A DNA stretch of 50,103 nucleotides from Promethearchaeota archaeon (GTDB taxonomy: Archaea > Asgardarchaeota > Lokiarchaeia > Sigyniarchaeales > SOKP01), in assembly GCA_016926735.1 (NCBI GenBank), contig JAFGOA010000105.1:1-50103 (forward strand). The letters are read 5' to 3'. Each line of letters opens with the position of its first letter. Within the stretch, counting starts at the first letter, position 1. The notes below the pieces were generated by a model. That model had not been told where the DNA came from, made no database searches, and saw only the letters and a program-made list of their open reading frames with translations. Below, piece after piece: positions 8,453-16,818 of this stretch. Both the position numbers and the translations under genes were made by a program.

Positions 8453-9691
8453 CTATAGATTGAATTTAATCTTTTTATTGATAAAAAAAAAAATAGTAAG
8501 ACCAAATCCTAAGATCAACACAAAAAGGAGATAAAACATAATGTCAATTTGAATATCAATAAAAAACCCAGAGATTATTGTTGATAAAAGAAAGTTAAAT
8601 CCTATAAAACCCTCAAAATTTGAAGAATATCTTGAAGTGTTATTTTTCAAATTAAGGTTTAAAATCAGTTTTAATGCCATTCCATAAATAAATCCTATAC
8701 AACATCCTATGAAGATTAAAAGAATAATAAATATAATATAATTTGAATTTAAACCCATAAAAAGAAATAAAGCACCTAAAATAGGGATTGATAAAGTATT
8801 ATATTTTTTAAGAGATTTAAGGGAAAGAAAACTTATCAAAGTCATTGATATACATTGTGATATTGATAAGAAGAAATTTGCTAAATAAATTAAATATATT
8901 TGAAAATCCAATAATTCCGATTTTAATGGAAATATTATATTAATAACACCTCGAGTGAAGCAAAAAATTATAATAAGCAAAATAGGATATAGTATAGGGA
9001 AATCCATCATATTAAATTCATGTTGTTCATCATTTTGGATGTTTTCAATATTCAAAATTTGTTTATTATTTTGATGTTTTTGATGAACAATTGATTCACC
9101 TGTATTCATATGATTATTAACTTTACTGGGCTCTCGAAATAATAATATCGAAATAATAACATTAAAAATAATAAAAACTGGAGAAATAACAAATAAAAAG
9201 GATATATCATAGATATTTAGAGAAATTATAGCTCCAAATATAAATCCAAAAACGGCTCCCATATTCCATGCTAGATTGTAGAGGACAGTTAGTTTTTTAT
9301 GATCATGAAAAATATTATCAGAAATACTAGATTGAATATTTGTCCAAAAAAAACCTATAAAAAAACCCTCTATCATTCTCGCTATTAAAAAGAAAAGCGG
9401 ATTCAAACTAATAAAATATGTTAATTGAGCACCTAAAGTACCTCCCATTGCAATAATTATACTAGTTTTTCTTTTCCATCTTTGAGATATTTTATTTAGC
9501 AATCGAGGGGAAAAAATATATGTAATAGTAAAACCGGAAGATATAATGGCTATATATATGGAAGCAATACCTAACCTATCATAATAAATAGGAATGACTA
9601 ATCCAAGGATATTTACATTAGCAAGATAATTAAATGCTAATAAAAAAACTGGCCAAAATCGCCATTTATCGATTCTTTTAATTTTATTCAT
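8453..9691 (-). CDS. Major facilitator superfamily transporter
   Basis: 412 residues with twelve predicted membrane helices in two halves, separated by a charged cytoplasmic loop (residues ~200-235, GESIVHQKHQNNKQILNIEN). The loop between helices 2 and 3 (SPRLLNKISQRWKRKTSII) matches the MFS signature region between those helices. A conserved first-helix Tyr-Asp-Arg (YYDRLG) is also seen. The substrate cannot be told from sequence. The gene is monocistronic, between a broken surface protein and a long intergenic region. Confidence 0.8.
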   Translation of the reverse strand: MNKIKRIDKWRFWPVFLLAFNYLANVNILGLVIPIYYDRLGIASIYIAIISSGFTITYIFSPRLLNKISQRWKRKTSIIIAMGGTLGAQLTYFISLNPLFFLIARMIEGFFIGFFWTNIQSSISDNIFHDHKKLTVLYNLAWNMGAVFGFIFGAIISLNIYDISFLFVISPVFIIFNVIISILLFREPSKVNNHMNTGESIVHQKHQNNKQILNIENIQNDEQHEFNMMDFPILYPILLIIIFCFTRGVINIIFPLKSELLDFQIYLIYLANFFLSISQCISMTLISFLSLKSLKKYNTLSIPILGALFLFMGLNSNYIIFIILLIFIGCCIGFIYGMALKLILNLNLKNNTSRYSSNFEGFIGFNFLLSTIISGFFIDIQIDIMFYLLFVLILGFGLTIFFFINKKIKFNL

Positions 9692-10178
9692 AAATTTCTA
9701 TTTATTACTTAATTAAATTGATTATTATTTAATCAAAATGTAAGAGAGAAATAAAATCTTCCGTTTTTTTTACAATAAATTATAAATAAAAGAAGAAGAA
9801 GATAGAGTGGAGTTATTTATTCAATATATTATAGTATTATAAATCCAGTTGGAATAGTTGTATTTATATCTATATTATAATAATAAGATTAATACTTATC
9901 AAAGATTTGAAAATTTCTTTTATCAAAATCAAAAAAGATTTATTTATATGAAATTTTTATTTAAAATTAAGAAATATATTAGTGTATTTTGAGAATAAAC
10001 GATAAAAAGGATATATTATACCTATTTTTTAAATTTAATTAATAAATTTTATGATCTTTAATTGATCCTTTAAATACTGATAATTAAAAGGTTTTTATAT
10101 ATTCTTAAACTATTATAAATTACGATCAAGTTACATGATATTGATTGTAAAATATTGCTAAATAGGTAGAAGTTTAAA
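9692..10178. other. Gene-free region between divergent genes
   Basis: 487 bases with no supported gene. It must carry promoters for the MFS gene (leftward) and the SCP-2 gene (rightward). The best TATA-like element for the latter is TTTTTATATATTC near 10091-10103, preceded by AAAAGG as a possible BRE. I see no RNA gene or repeat here. Confidence 0.45.
10091..10103 (+). promoter_or_regulatory. Probable TATA/BRE promoter of the SCP-2 gene
   Basis: AAAAGG followed by TTTTTATATATTC, about 80 bp before the ATG at 10179, implying a 5' leader of ~50 nt. The assignment rests on consensus only. Confidence 0.3.
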
Positions 10179-10613
10179 ATGGTCGATGAAGCATTAATTA
10201 ATGAACTAAAAGAAAAATTAGATGCTGGTGCAGCTTCCGCTGAGCCAGAAGATGCTTTAAAATGCTTTGAGTTATACAATCAAATTGCTGAGGAAATGGA
10301 AGATTTGAAGGAAGAACTCGAAGATATGGAAATTTCTGTACAAATTATTTTAACCGACGTTGATAAAAAGTATTGGATTAAAGCTGTAGAAGGTAAACTT
10401 TCTTATGGTGATGGTGAAGTAGATAATCCTTCTTTTACATTCTCTGCGACAAAAGAAATCGGAATAGGAATGTTATTTGGTGAAGTTGATGCTACAAGTG
10501 CTTATATGGCAGGAGATATAACTGTTGAAGGAAATCTTCAAGATGCTATGGCTTTTCAAGAGATTATTGAACTCGCAATGGAAGGGTTCGAAGATATAAT
10601 TGATGAGATGTAA
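10179..10613 (+). CDS. SCP-2 (sterol carrier protein 2) fold protein
   Basis: 144 residues, acidic. An N-terminal helical segment of ~45 residues (rich in E, K and L) precedes a complete SCP-2 domain. The domain contains SVQIILTDVDKKYWIKAVEG, DNPSFTFSATKEIGIGMLFG, the family's AYMAGDITVEGNLQDAMAFQ signature, and a closing helix. SCP-2 domains form a hydrophobic tunnel that binds lipids or acyl chains. A role in membrane-lipid handling is likely, but the ligand is unknown. It is a single-gene unit followed by T-tracts, and codon use suggests good expression. Confidence 0.85.
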   Translation: MVDEALINELKEKLDAGAASAEPEDALKCFELYNQIAEEMEDLKEELEDMEISVQIILTDVDKKYWIKAVEGKLSYGDGEVDNPSFTFSATKEIGIGMLFGEVDATSAYMAGDITVEGNLQDAMAFQEIIELAMEGFEDIIDEM

Positions 10614-10654
10614 GCTTTACTTTATATTTTTTTATTAAGAACGTTACCTTAAAA

Positions 10655-10684
10655 ATTTTTTTTAATCTTTTTTTTGTTTTTTCT
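10655..10684 (+). terminator. T-rich terminator after the SCP-2 gene
   Basis: Clustered T-runs (8-9 T, then TTTTTT) 40-70 bp after the stop codon. Confidence 0.4.
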
Positions 10685-10739
10685 TAGTTAATTATTTACA
10701 TGAGAAAAAAGAATTTTCCAAAAGGATAAAAATTAATTA

Positions 10740-11564
10740 TTATAAAATTCCTACCATCAATAATATCATCAAAACACCGGTATAAAAAGCAATCCCGGCT
10801 AATCCTTTTTGGATAAATTGACTCTTTACTTTGTTACTAAGAACAGGGCCTATCTGGGCACCAATTATTCCCCCTATTGCGAATGTAAGAGGCCATATCC
10901 ATGAATAAATATAAGTACCGTATAGAAAATGTGTGATAATTCCAAAAAAGGATGTTGATGCCATAGCAAATTCACTTGTTGCAGCTGCTTTTTTTGCATC
11001 GAGTCCAAGTAATATCATCGATGTTGTATCAGTAGTTCCCCCTCCAAGGCCTACTAAACCTGTTATCATTCCTCCTGAAAATGAGCTAAATGAGGCAAGA
11101 TAAGGATTATTAACTCCTATTTTTGAATTATTTTCTTCTATATTTGTATAACAGGAAATTTGGTTTTGTTTAGCGGTATTTTTTAATTTGATTTCTTTTT
11201 TTTGGAAAAGAATAATGCTTAAAACTATAATAATAAATCCACAAATTCCAGCTAGAACATTTTCTAACAATATTAATGTTAAATAGCCCCCAATTAATAC
11301 TCCAGGAATATCAAAAATATTATAAAGCATTGCAAGCCTAAAATTAACTAAACCCATTTTAATATATCGAATTGAAGCGCTAATTGTAAGACATGTCATA
11401 TAGAATAATGAAATAACAATGGCGGACTCAGGAGGAAAATTAAATATAAAAATACTCGTTGGTATTATTAATATTCCTCCACCTAATCCAACAGAAGAAG
11501 AAACACATCCAATTAAAAATCCGAATACGAATGCAAGTATCAAATATTCTTCTCCTATCGGCAT
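10740..11564 (-). CDS. TauE/SafE-family anion exporter
   Basis: 274 residues with about eight membrane helices in two homologous halves. The glycine-rich repeats of the family are clear: GCVSSSVGLGGGILIIPTSI near the N-terminus and GGMITGLVGLGGGTTDTTSM in the second half. The family exports sulfite, sulfoacetate or related organosulfur anions. That would fit the sulfur-handling genes further right, but no local partner fixes the substrate. It starts at ATG 11564 and shares direction with the methyltransferase and ArsR genes upstream, separated from them by 149 bp. Confidence 0.85.
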   Translation of the reverse strand: MPIGEEYLILAFVFGFLIGCVSSSVGLGGGILIIPTSIFIFNFPPESAIVISLFYMTCLTISASIRYIKMGLVNFRLAMLYNIFDIPGVLIGGYLTLILLENVLAGICGFIIIVLSIILFQKKEIKLKNTAKQNQISCYTNIEENNSKIGVNNPYLASFSSFSGGMITGLVGLGGGTTDTTSMILLGLDAKKAAATSEFAMASTSFFGIITHFLYGTYIYSWIWPLTFAIGGIIGAQIGPVLSNKVKSQFIQKGLAGIAFYTGVLMILLMVGIL

Positions 11565-11713
11565 CTCAATATATGATAAATTTGTATTCTTTTTGAATTT
11601 TGAGTTTATTATTTAAATACTTTTTAAATCCTTAAAATATAAAAAAAAAGATTATAGATATAATCTTAAATCTCTGAAATATATTTTATAATATCAATAT
11701 CTCTTTAGTCTGA

Positions 11714-12253
11714 CTATGTATTTTTTATAAAATTATATGTATCATCAATTTTTTCGAATAATTTGAACAATCCGGAATCAGTTATTTTAGAAATAATTGT
11801 ATCTTCTTTCATATGATGACAATCAAAAGAAAGTATTGATTGATCTTTTAGAACTCTATAAAATTCTTTTAATAATTCATCTTGATTTTTTATCATATGG
11901 AACATATCAAGACATAAAACAACATCAATAGAGTTATTTTCTAATCCTGTATCACAATCAGATGTGATGGTTTTTATATTTGTCAATCCTTCTTTAGAAG
12001 CTTTCTTTTTTATTACTGAACCAGACAGAGGTTGTATATCAACAGAATAAATTTTTCCCAAATCACCAACAACCTTAGCTGCAGCAATAGAATAGGCTCC
12101 AGGACCCGCACCATAATCTAAAACATGATCTCCTAAATTTATTTTGGCCTTTTTTATTTTTTTCATTGGATCTGAGAATTTATCACGCATAGCAAAAAAT
12201 GCCGACATCATTTTAAAAGAAATATTATTCATTGGTTTATTTACTTTACTCAT
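11714..12253 (-). CDS. Class I SAM-dependent methyltransferase (ArsR-controlled)
   Basis: 179 residues. Motif I is DHVLDYGAGPGAYSIAAAKV, the ribose-binding acidic residue is in KIYSVDIQP, motif IV is VVLCLDMFHMI, and a C-terminal LKDQSILSF strand completes a UbiE-like Rossmann fold. The substrate is not evident; the Cys set of arsenite methyltransferase ArsM is absent. A strong Shine-Dalgarno (GGAGGT, 12262-12267) precedes ATG 12253. Two 20-bp palindromes at 12278 and 12310 lie over the promoter and match the palindrome before the arsR-type gene at 12605, so the ArsR protein very probably represses it. Small methyltransferases of this kind are often paired with ArsR in archaea. Confidence 0.8.
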   Translation of the reverse strand: MSKVNKPMNNISFKMMSAFFAMRDKFSDPMKKIKKAKINLGDHVLDYGAGPGAYSIAAAKVVGDLGKIYSVDIQPLSGSVIKKKASKEGLTNIKTITSDCDTGLENNSIDVVLCLDMFHMIKNQDELLKEFYRVLKDQSILSFDCHHMKEDTIISKITDSGLFKLFEKIDDTYNFIKNT

Positions 12254-12277
12254 TATATTTTTACCTCCTTTTTATAA

Positions 12278-12297
12278 ATATAAGTAAGTACTTATAT
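12278..12297. promoter_or_regulatory. ArsR-type operator 1 (palindrome)
   Basis: ATATAAGTAAGTACTTATAT: 9-bp arms ATATAAGTA/TACTTATAT around a 2-bp centre, 25 bp upstream of the methyltransferase ATG. It has the same arms as the sites at 12310 and 12981. Confidence 0.8.
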
Positions 12298-12309
12298 AAT
12301 CCTATACTT

Positions 12310-12329
12310 ATATAAGTAAATACTTATAT
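12310..12329. promoter_or_regulatory. ArsR-type operator 2 (palindrome)
   Basis: ATATAAGTAAATACTTATAT, identical arms to operator 1. Centre-to-centre spacing is 32 bp, close to three helical turns, so two dimers could bind the same face. Confidence 0.8.
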
Positions 12330-12525
12330 ATAAACTATTCGGATTTTTAACAGGATTTAGAGATTTTATTTTCTTATAAGATATATTCAGAGAAAATTTT
12401 TGACTTTTTCGTATAAAAATATATGTTATTTAACATATTTGAACTACTCACCCCTAAACAGTACCGAGTATTTTTTTTTGTTTTTAAATAATGAGAGGTT
12501 AAAGATTTAGAAGAGCAAAATTCAT

Positions 12526-12549
12526 CACCCCCCAAAAGGAGGGTGTTTT
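12526..12549 (-). terminator. C/G-rich hairpin between methyltransferase and ArsR genes
   Basis: CACCCCCC-AAAA-GGAGGGTG forms an 8-bp stem with one mismatch, next to TTTT on the plus strand. It lies 56-80 bp downstream of the leftward ArsR stop codon, so it could end that transcript or protect its 3' end. GC-rich hairpins are rare in this DNA, which makes it stand out. A role as an RNA element in the leader of the methyltransferase transcript is excluded if that transcript starts near the operators. Confidence 0.4.
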
Positions 12550-12604
12550 CTTTTGCTGTAATTGATAAAATCTGTTATTATTTTAGAAATAGAAATATAA
12601 TAAA

Positions 12605-12958
12605 TTATTTCATAGTATTTTGATTATTAGGACAATCAGAACATTTACCTTCAAATGAACATCTCATAAATGGTTCTTCTAATGCTTTATTAAGGATCTT
12701 TTTATATGATTCAAACACTTTTTTATTGATAAAGTAAAATTTTTTATTCTGTTCTCGTCTAGCTTTCACAAGATTTACATCTTTTAATATTTTGATATGT
12801 TGAGTAATTGCTGGTTGAGATATTCCAATCTTTTCAGCTAAGTCAATTACTCTACGCTTATCTTCATCATTAAACATTAATAAACTAATTAATTTTAGTC
12901 TTGTTGGATCTGCTAGAGCCTTTAATATTGTAGAGAGATTTTCAAGATGTTCACTCAC
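12605..12958 (-). CDS. ArsR-family repressor
   Basis: 117 residues from a GTG start at 12958. A winged-helix domain covers residues ~8-90: LKALADPTRLKLISLL, then the recognition helix region IGISQPAITQHIKILKDVNL and wing KARREQNKKFYFI. The C-terminal tail is Cys-rich (CSFEGKCSDCPNN) and may form a metal or redox sensing site together with no other obvious Cys. A perfect 20-bp palindrome lies 23 bp upstream of the start, and matching sites lie before the methyltransferase gene. Autorepression plus control of that gene is therefore likely. The inducer is unknown; a soft metal, arsenic or sulfur species would suit the Cys tail. Confidence 0.9.
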   Translation of the reverse strand: MSEHLENLSTILKALADPTRLKLISLLMFNDEDKRRVIDLAEKIGISQPAITQHIKILKDVNLVKARREQNKKFYFINKKVFESYKKILNKALEEPFMRCSFEGKCSDCPNNQNTMK

Positions 12959-12980
12959 AAATATATAATAGTTTTTAAGA

Positions 12981-13000
12981 ATATAAGTAATTACTTATAT
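12981..13000. promoter_or_regulatory. ArsR-type operator 3 (perfect 20-bp palindrome)
   Basis: ATATAAGTAATTACTTATAT is its own reverse complement and lies 23 bp upstream of the arsR-type GTG start, where an archaeal promoter would be. The arms are the same as operators 1 and 2. Confidence 0.85.
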
Positions 13001-13076
13001 TTTTATTTATTTATTATATTACAAAAAAGCTATTGGTTTATTGATATACAATTTCAAATATATACACGCTGATTTT

Positions 13077-13104
13077 AAAAAAAAAGAAAAAAGAAAAAAA
13101 AATT
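13077..13104 (-). terminator. T-tract terminator after the M48 peptidase gene
   Basis: Three consecutive T-runs on the minus strand within 35 bp of the stop codon at 13111. Confidence 0.4.
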
Positions 13105-13110
13105 TTAAAA

Positions 13111-14829
13111 TTAGAATGGATTAAGCCAGAAATAGAAGAATGCAATACCTACTAAGAAGCATATCACAGCTAAGATATAAGTTAATGGTTTAACATAATT
13201 TTTAAATCTTTTTCCGTAAGTTGTTTCAATAGTATGCACTTGAAAATAGGGATTAGGACCTCTCCTATACCATCCTATTATTCTCACTTTTTCCCCAATT
13301 AACCTATTTACTCTTGCTAATGCAAAGAATAAATCAACAATTTTTAAACCAAATCTATAATCAATGTAAAGTAATCCTGTTTTATCTTTAAAATAAAGGT
13401 CCTCACTAAGCCAATAACCAGGTACGCCTTTTCCAATGATTTCTCCTTCTATAATTGCAGGAATACCACGAATAGGTGATACTTTTACATTTGTAATTAG
13501 CTGTACTATTGTTCTTGGTTCAAAACCACTTCGATATTTAAATCCTGTTTTTGCAATAAATCCAAAACCAATAATGTAAAATCCAACACCCCAAATGAGA
13601 AATATTTGTGGAATTGATATCGTGTTAAAGAGTGGTAAAGTAAATGCGGTGAAATATGTTACTGCCCATACAATTGTAAATATTAAGAATAATATAAAAA
13701 CAATCAACGGGAGATATTTAAAGAATAGATCTGTTAGAAATTCACCTGCCATAGATTTACCAGCTTGAGCCTCCTTAATCTTTTTAGCTTGTGATAAATC
13801 TATTTCTGGTTTTTTACTATAAATTGGACATTGTTGATTTAATCTCTGAATTCTTTTTGCTGGCAATGGATGTGTACTATATAGTTGATAATATTTAGCC
13901 CAAGGATTGTATAAATCCCAAGCAGCAGCAGCAGCAATTGTTTCATTTGAATAACTTCCAGAGGGAGTGAGTCCTCCAGATGCGAAATACTTTGCCGTGT
14001 TAGGATCAAAAATACCTAATCCTCTTAGTGCTCTAGTCTTTGATCTATTTCTCTCTTCATAGCTAACACCATGATCCGCAACTAAACCATATGCTATTTT
14101 AACTAAGCCCGAGGATAAAGCATTAGGGTTTTGTAAAACTTCTGCTGCGTGTTCATCAGCATAATATTCTCGAATTCTACTTATAAAAAGAGAAATTAGA
14201 TATCCAAAGTAATATGTAATATAAGAAGCTACAGCGACTGCAAAAAGAGCAATAACAAAAGCACCTCTATCTTTACTATCACCACTTCCCCTTCCAGAGT
14301 AAACTGCAGTATAATAAGCCCATCGAGCTATTGTTAAAAGAACGAGAGGAATTGCAAATACAACTGTCATTAAAATAAAATCAGAATGAATAACATGTCC
14401 CAATTCATGAGATAATACTGCTTGTTGTTCCTCTTCATTAAGAAATTCTAAAATACCAGTTGTAAGTACAACTCTAGCATTATTTTTAGTATGACCAAAA
14501 GTAAAAGCATTTGGATTTAAATCATTAACAATGCCAAGACGAGGCATTTTAATCTTATTAACAGATAGCACTTTATCTAATGTTTCAGCTAAATGAGGAT
14601 ATCTTGCTTTATACTCATTATATGATAACCAATCAATTGCATAAAGCCATTGAACCAAGTATGGTGAAATTGCATATTGAATCAACACAATAACAAGAGT
14701 AAATGAAAGCATTATTAGAAGACCAACAATTGAAAAAGGTAAAAACCATATAGAGATAATGAATACTAATGCATAAGTTAAAGCAAAAAGGCTTGTTATC
14801 GCTAAACTAGATGCTATTTTTAGTCCCAT
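13111..14829 (-). CDS. htpX: HtpX-like M48 membrane metalloprotease with extra C-terminal domain
   Basis: 572 residues, about twice the usual HtpX length. Two N-terminal membrane helices precede the peptidase domain. That domain has the zinc site HELGH (in AVLSHELGHVIHSDF) and the downstream Glu ligand in REYYADEHAAEVL. A second membrane pair at ~365-430 (YLPLIVFILFLIFTIVWAV; IFLIWGVGFYIIGFGFIAK) leads to a beta-rich domain (IIEGEIIGKGVPGYWLSEDL ... VRIIGWYRRGPNPYFQVHTI) and a last hydrophobic helix. HtpX degrades misfolded membrane proteins. The C-terminal domain resembles the GIDE/OB-type module of some membrane proteins, with moderate confidence. Monocistronic. Confidence 0.85.
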   Translation of the reverse strand: MGLKIASSLAITSLFALTYALVFIISIWFLPFSIVGLLIMLSFTLVIVLIQYAISPYLVQWLYAIDWLSYNEYKARYPHLAETLDKVLSVNKIKMPRLGIVNDLNPNAFTFGHTKNNARVVLTTGILEFLNEEEQQAVLSHELGHVIHSDFILMTVVFAIPLVLLTIARWAYYTAVYSGRGSGDSKDRGAFVIALFAVAVASYITYYFGYLISLFISRIREYYADEHAAEVLQNPNALSSGLVKIAYGLVADHGVSYEERNRSKTRALRGLGIFDPNTAKYFASGGLTPSGSYSNETIAAAAAWDLYNPWAKYYQLYSTHPLPAKRIQRLNQQCPIYSKKPEIDLSQAKKIKEAQAGKSMAGEFLTDLFFKYLPLIVFILFLIFTIVWAVTYFTAFTLPLFNTISIPQIFLIWGVGFYIIGFGFIAKTGFKYRSGFEPRTIVQLITNVKVSPIRGIPAIIEGEIIGKGVPGYWLSEDLYFKDKTGLLYIDYRFGLKIVDLFFALARVNRLIGEKVRIIGWYRRGPNPYFQVHTIETTYGKRFKNYVKPLTYILAVICFLVGIAFFYFWLNPF

Positions 14830-15012
14830 TCAATTCACTTCGTATTTGTTATGAAATTAATTTATATATTAAAAATATTATTTATGTAAATGAATTCTTA
14901 TGTTTTATTAGACTTTTTAGCATTTTAAATCTTATTATTTAAGTTTTTAACTTTTAAATCTATAGCATTAATTTATTATTTCCTAACATTTTTTATTCAT
15001 TAAATCAAATTT

Positions 15013-15882
15013 TTGAGGTTTTTAAAGATTCTTATTTCTCAATTTCATAAGTTATATAAAGTTAATGGAATAAATGATGAAATTAAAAATATATTCCAAA
15101 GACTGATCCATGAATATTATAATAAATTTGGACGGGATTTTCCCTTCAGACGACAAATTAATCCATATTATGTTTTAGTTTCAGAAGTTATGCTACAACA
15201 GACACAAACAAATAGAGTATCTTTAAAATTTTTAGAATTTATTAAGAGATTTCCTGATTTTGAATCATTAGCGATGGCAAACAACAATGATATTTTAGAA
15301 ACATGGCAAGGTTTAGGGTACAATCGTAGAGCGCTTGCATTAAAAAAAATAGCGAATATAATAATACAGGAATATAATGGCGAACTTCCTAATTCAATTG
15401 AGATATTAAAAACATTTCCTCAAATTGGCCATAATACTGCATCATCAATCCTAACTTTTGCTTATAACAAACCTACATTTTTCATTGAAACAAATATAAG
15501 AAGAGTATATATTTATTATTTCTTTCCTGGAAGAACGAATATTGATGATAAAGAGATTCTAGAAATCCTCAAAAAAACTATTGATGCTAAAAATCCTAGA
15601 AAATGGTATTATGCTCTTATGGACTATGGTGTAATGCTAAAGAAAAATCATCCTGATCTTTATAAAAGATCAAAACATTACAAGAAACAGCCTAAGTTTA
15701 AAGGTTCAGATCGAGAAATTCGTGGACACATTTTAAAATTATTAATAAAGAAAAAAGAATTTCCAATTGAAGAAATGATAAGAATAATAGGATTAAGTAA
15801 AATAAGAGTAAAAAAAATTATAGATCAGCTTGAAAAAGAAGAGTTTTTGAAAAAGGTAGAGAATCTTATTAAATTAGTATAA
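15013..15882 (+). CDS. HhH-GPD DNA glycosylase, MutY-like, without iron-sulfur cluster
   Basis: 289 residues, starting at TTG 15013 because no ATG precedes the conserved region. The HhH-GPD core is clear: VSEVMLQQTQTNRV with the MutY-type catalytic Glu (E58), the WQGLGYNRRA loop, the helix-hairpin-helix LKTFPQIGHNTASSILTFAY, and FIETNIRRV where MutY has DGNVKRV. The general-base Asp position is thus Glu or Thr. There is no Cys-x6-Cys-x2-Cys-x5-Cys cluster and no NUDIX-like domain. A short winged-helix-like tail (ILKLLIKKKEFPIEEMIRII) ends the protein. A role in removing a mispaired base is likely; adenine specificity is unproven. Confidence 0.75.
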   Translation: MRFLKILISQFHKLYKVNGINDEIKNIFQRLIHEYYNKFGRDFPFRRQINPYYVLVSEVMLQQTQTNRVSLKFLEFIKRFPDFESLAMANNNDILETWQGLGYNRRALALKKIANIIIQEYNGELPNSIEILKTFPQIGHNTASSILTFAYNKPTFFIETNIRRVYIYYFFPGRTNIDDKEILEILKKTIDAKNPRKWYYALMDYGVMLKKNHPDLYKRSKHYKKQPKFKGSDREIRGHILKLLIKKKEFPIEEMIRIIGLSKIRVKKIIDQLEKEEFLKKVENLIKLV

Positions 15883-15962
15883 TGAATCTTTTTCCTTCAG
15901 AATAATAACTTCAATATCTATTTTATTTCCATCTATTCTTTAAAATTTTAAAAAAAATAAAA

Positions 15963-16625
15963 TTACTTTTTTATTAATTTTCGTGTAAATGGATTTAGAG
16001 ATTGATCAATAAACTGCTTTCTTAATTGAATTATATAAATAAAATCATAAACAAAACATCCAATTCCCAAAACTAAAACAATTGGACTCTCAAGGATAAT
16101 AGTAAATAAAATAGTAGGGGTAAGGGTACCAATCGTTTTAAAAATAGCAATATATATTGATTGTCCTTCCAAATTTCCTCTTTTTTGTAGCATATCAAGA
16201 AATAATATTGACATTATGAAATTCTGTATAAAAGCAGCATATGCGGCTCCTAAAGTACCTCCAATTTCAATTATGAAAGCATATTGAATAAAAAAGGCAA
16301 AAGTAAATCCTAAAGTAGACCATACATAAAAATCACGTTTATTGGAATTTTGATCAAAATCTTTCTTTCCATATTTGAAATATGTATATATAATGAGAAT
16401 ATCAAAGGTAAGCCATATAACATTTATCATTCTCTGTAATGTTATTGAATAAAAATCTTCAATATTTATTGAATATAATAATTCCCACATAAAATTTAGA
16501 GCTAATGCATAAAATGGCATTCCATATGTTTTATCTTTAAGTCCTCGAATAATTAAAACAAGATATACGATTGTCCAGCAAATTGCACTAATTGCTTGCA
16601 ATATAATTATAATATATTCATCCAT
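15963..16625 (-). CDS. Seven-helix membrane protein resembling PaxB/Pyr4-type terpene cyclases
   Basis: 220 residues, about seven membrane helices, no soluble domain. The first two helices carry CWTIVYLVLIIRGLKDKTYG, then MPFYALALNFMWELLYS. This recalls the fungal and bacterial transmembrane terpene cyclase family (PaxB, AtmB, Pyr4), where a Tyr-Gly-Met-Pro stretch and a Trp-Glu in helix 2 are conserved. E48 and D194 (in CFVYDFIYIIQL) would correspond to the acid pair shown to be catalytic in Pyr4. If so, it would protonate and cyclise an isoprenoid in the membrane. The assignment is from remembered motifs, not alignment. No prenyltransferase is adjacent. Confidence 0.5.
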   Translation of the reverse strand: MDEYIIIILQAISAICWTIVYLVLIIRGLKDKTYGMPFYALALNFMWELLYSINIEDFYSITLQRMINVIWLTFDILIIYTYFKYGKKDFDQNSNKRDFYVWSTLGFTFAFFIQYAFIIEIGGTLGAAYAAFIQNFIMSILFLDMLQKRGNLEGQSIYIAIFKTIGTLTPTILFTIILESPIVLVLGIGCFVYDFIYIIQLRKQFIDQSLNPFTRKLIKK

Positions 16626-16818
16626 TCTTTTATTTCACACATATTTTCTTATCTAATATATATATTAACCGAATAATTTAAAATAAAATATAAATATTTC
16701 CTTTTATTATCTGTGGTAATCTAAATCTCTTATTTAAGAAAAAATTCTTTTTTTAAGGATATTCTTAAATATCAAAAAAAACTCTATGATGATTAGAATA
16801 AAATAAGTTAGTTATAGA

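Larger units (their letters stand above)
12254..12604. other. Regulatory interval between methyltransferase and ArsR genes
   Basis: 351 bases without a gene. It holds the Shine-Dalgarno, two operators (separate entries) and a C-rich hairpin at 12526-12549. A second less AT-rich patch (ACTACTCACCCCTAAACAGT, from 12443) has no assigned role. Confidence 0.6.

Noticed and set aside
11714-12253. Arsenite methyltransferase (ArsM)
   Set aside because: It is next to ArsR, but the conserved Cys residues and length of ArsM are missing; left as a methyltransferase of unknown substrate.
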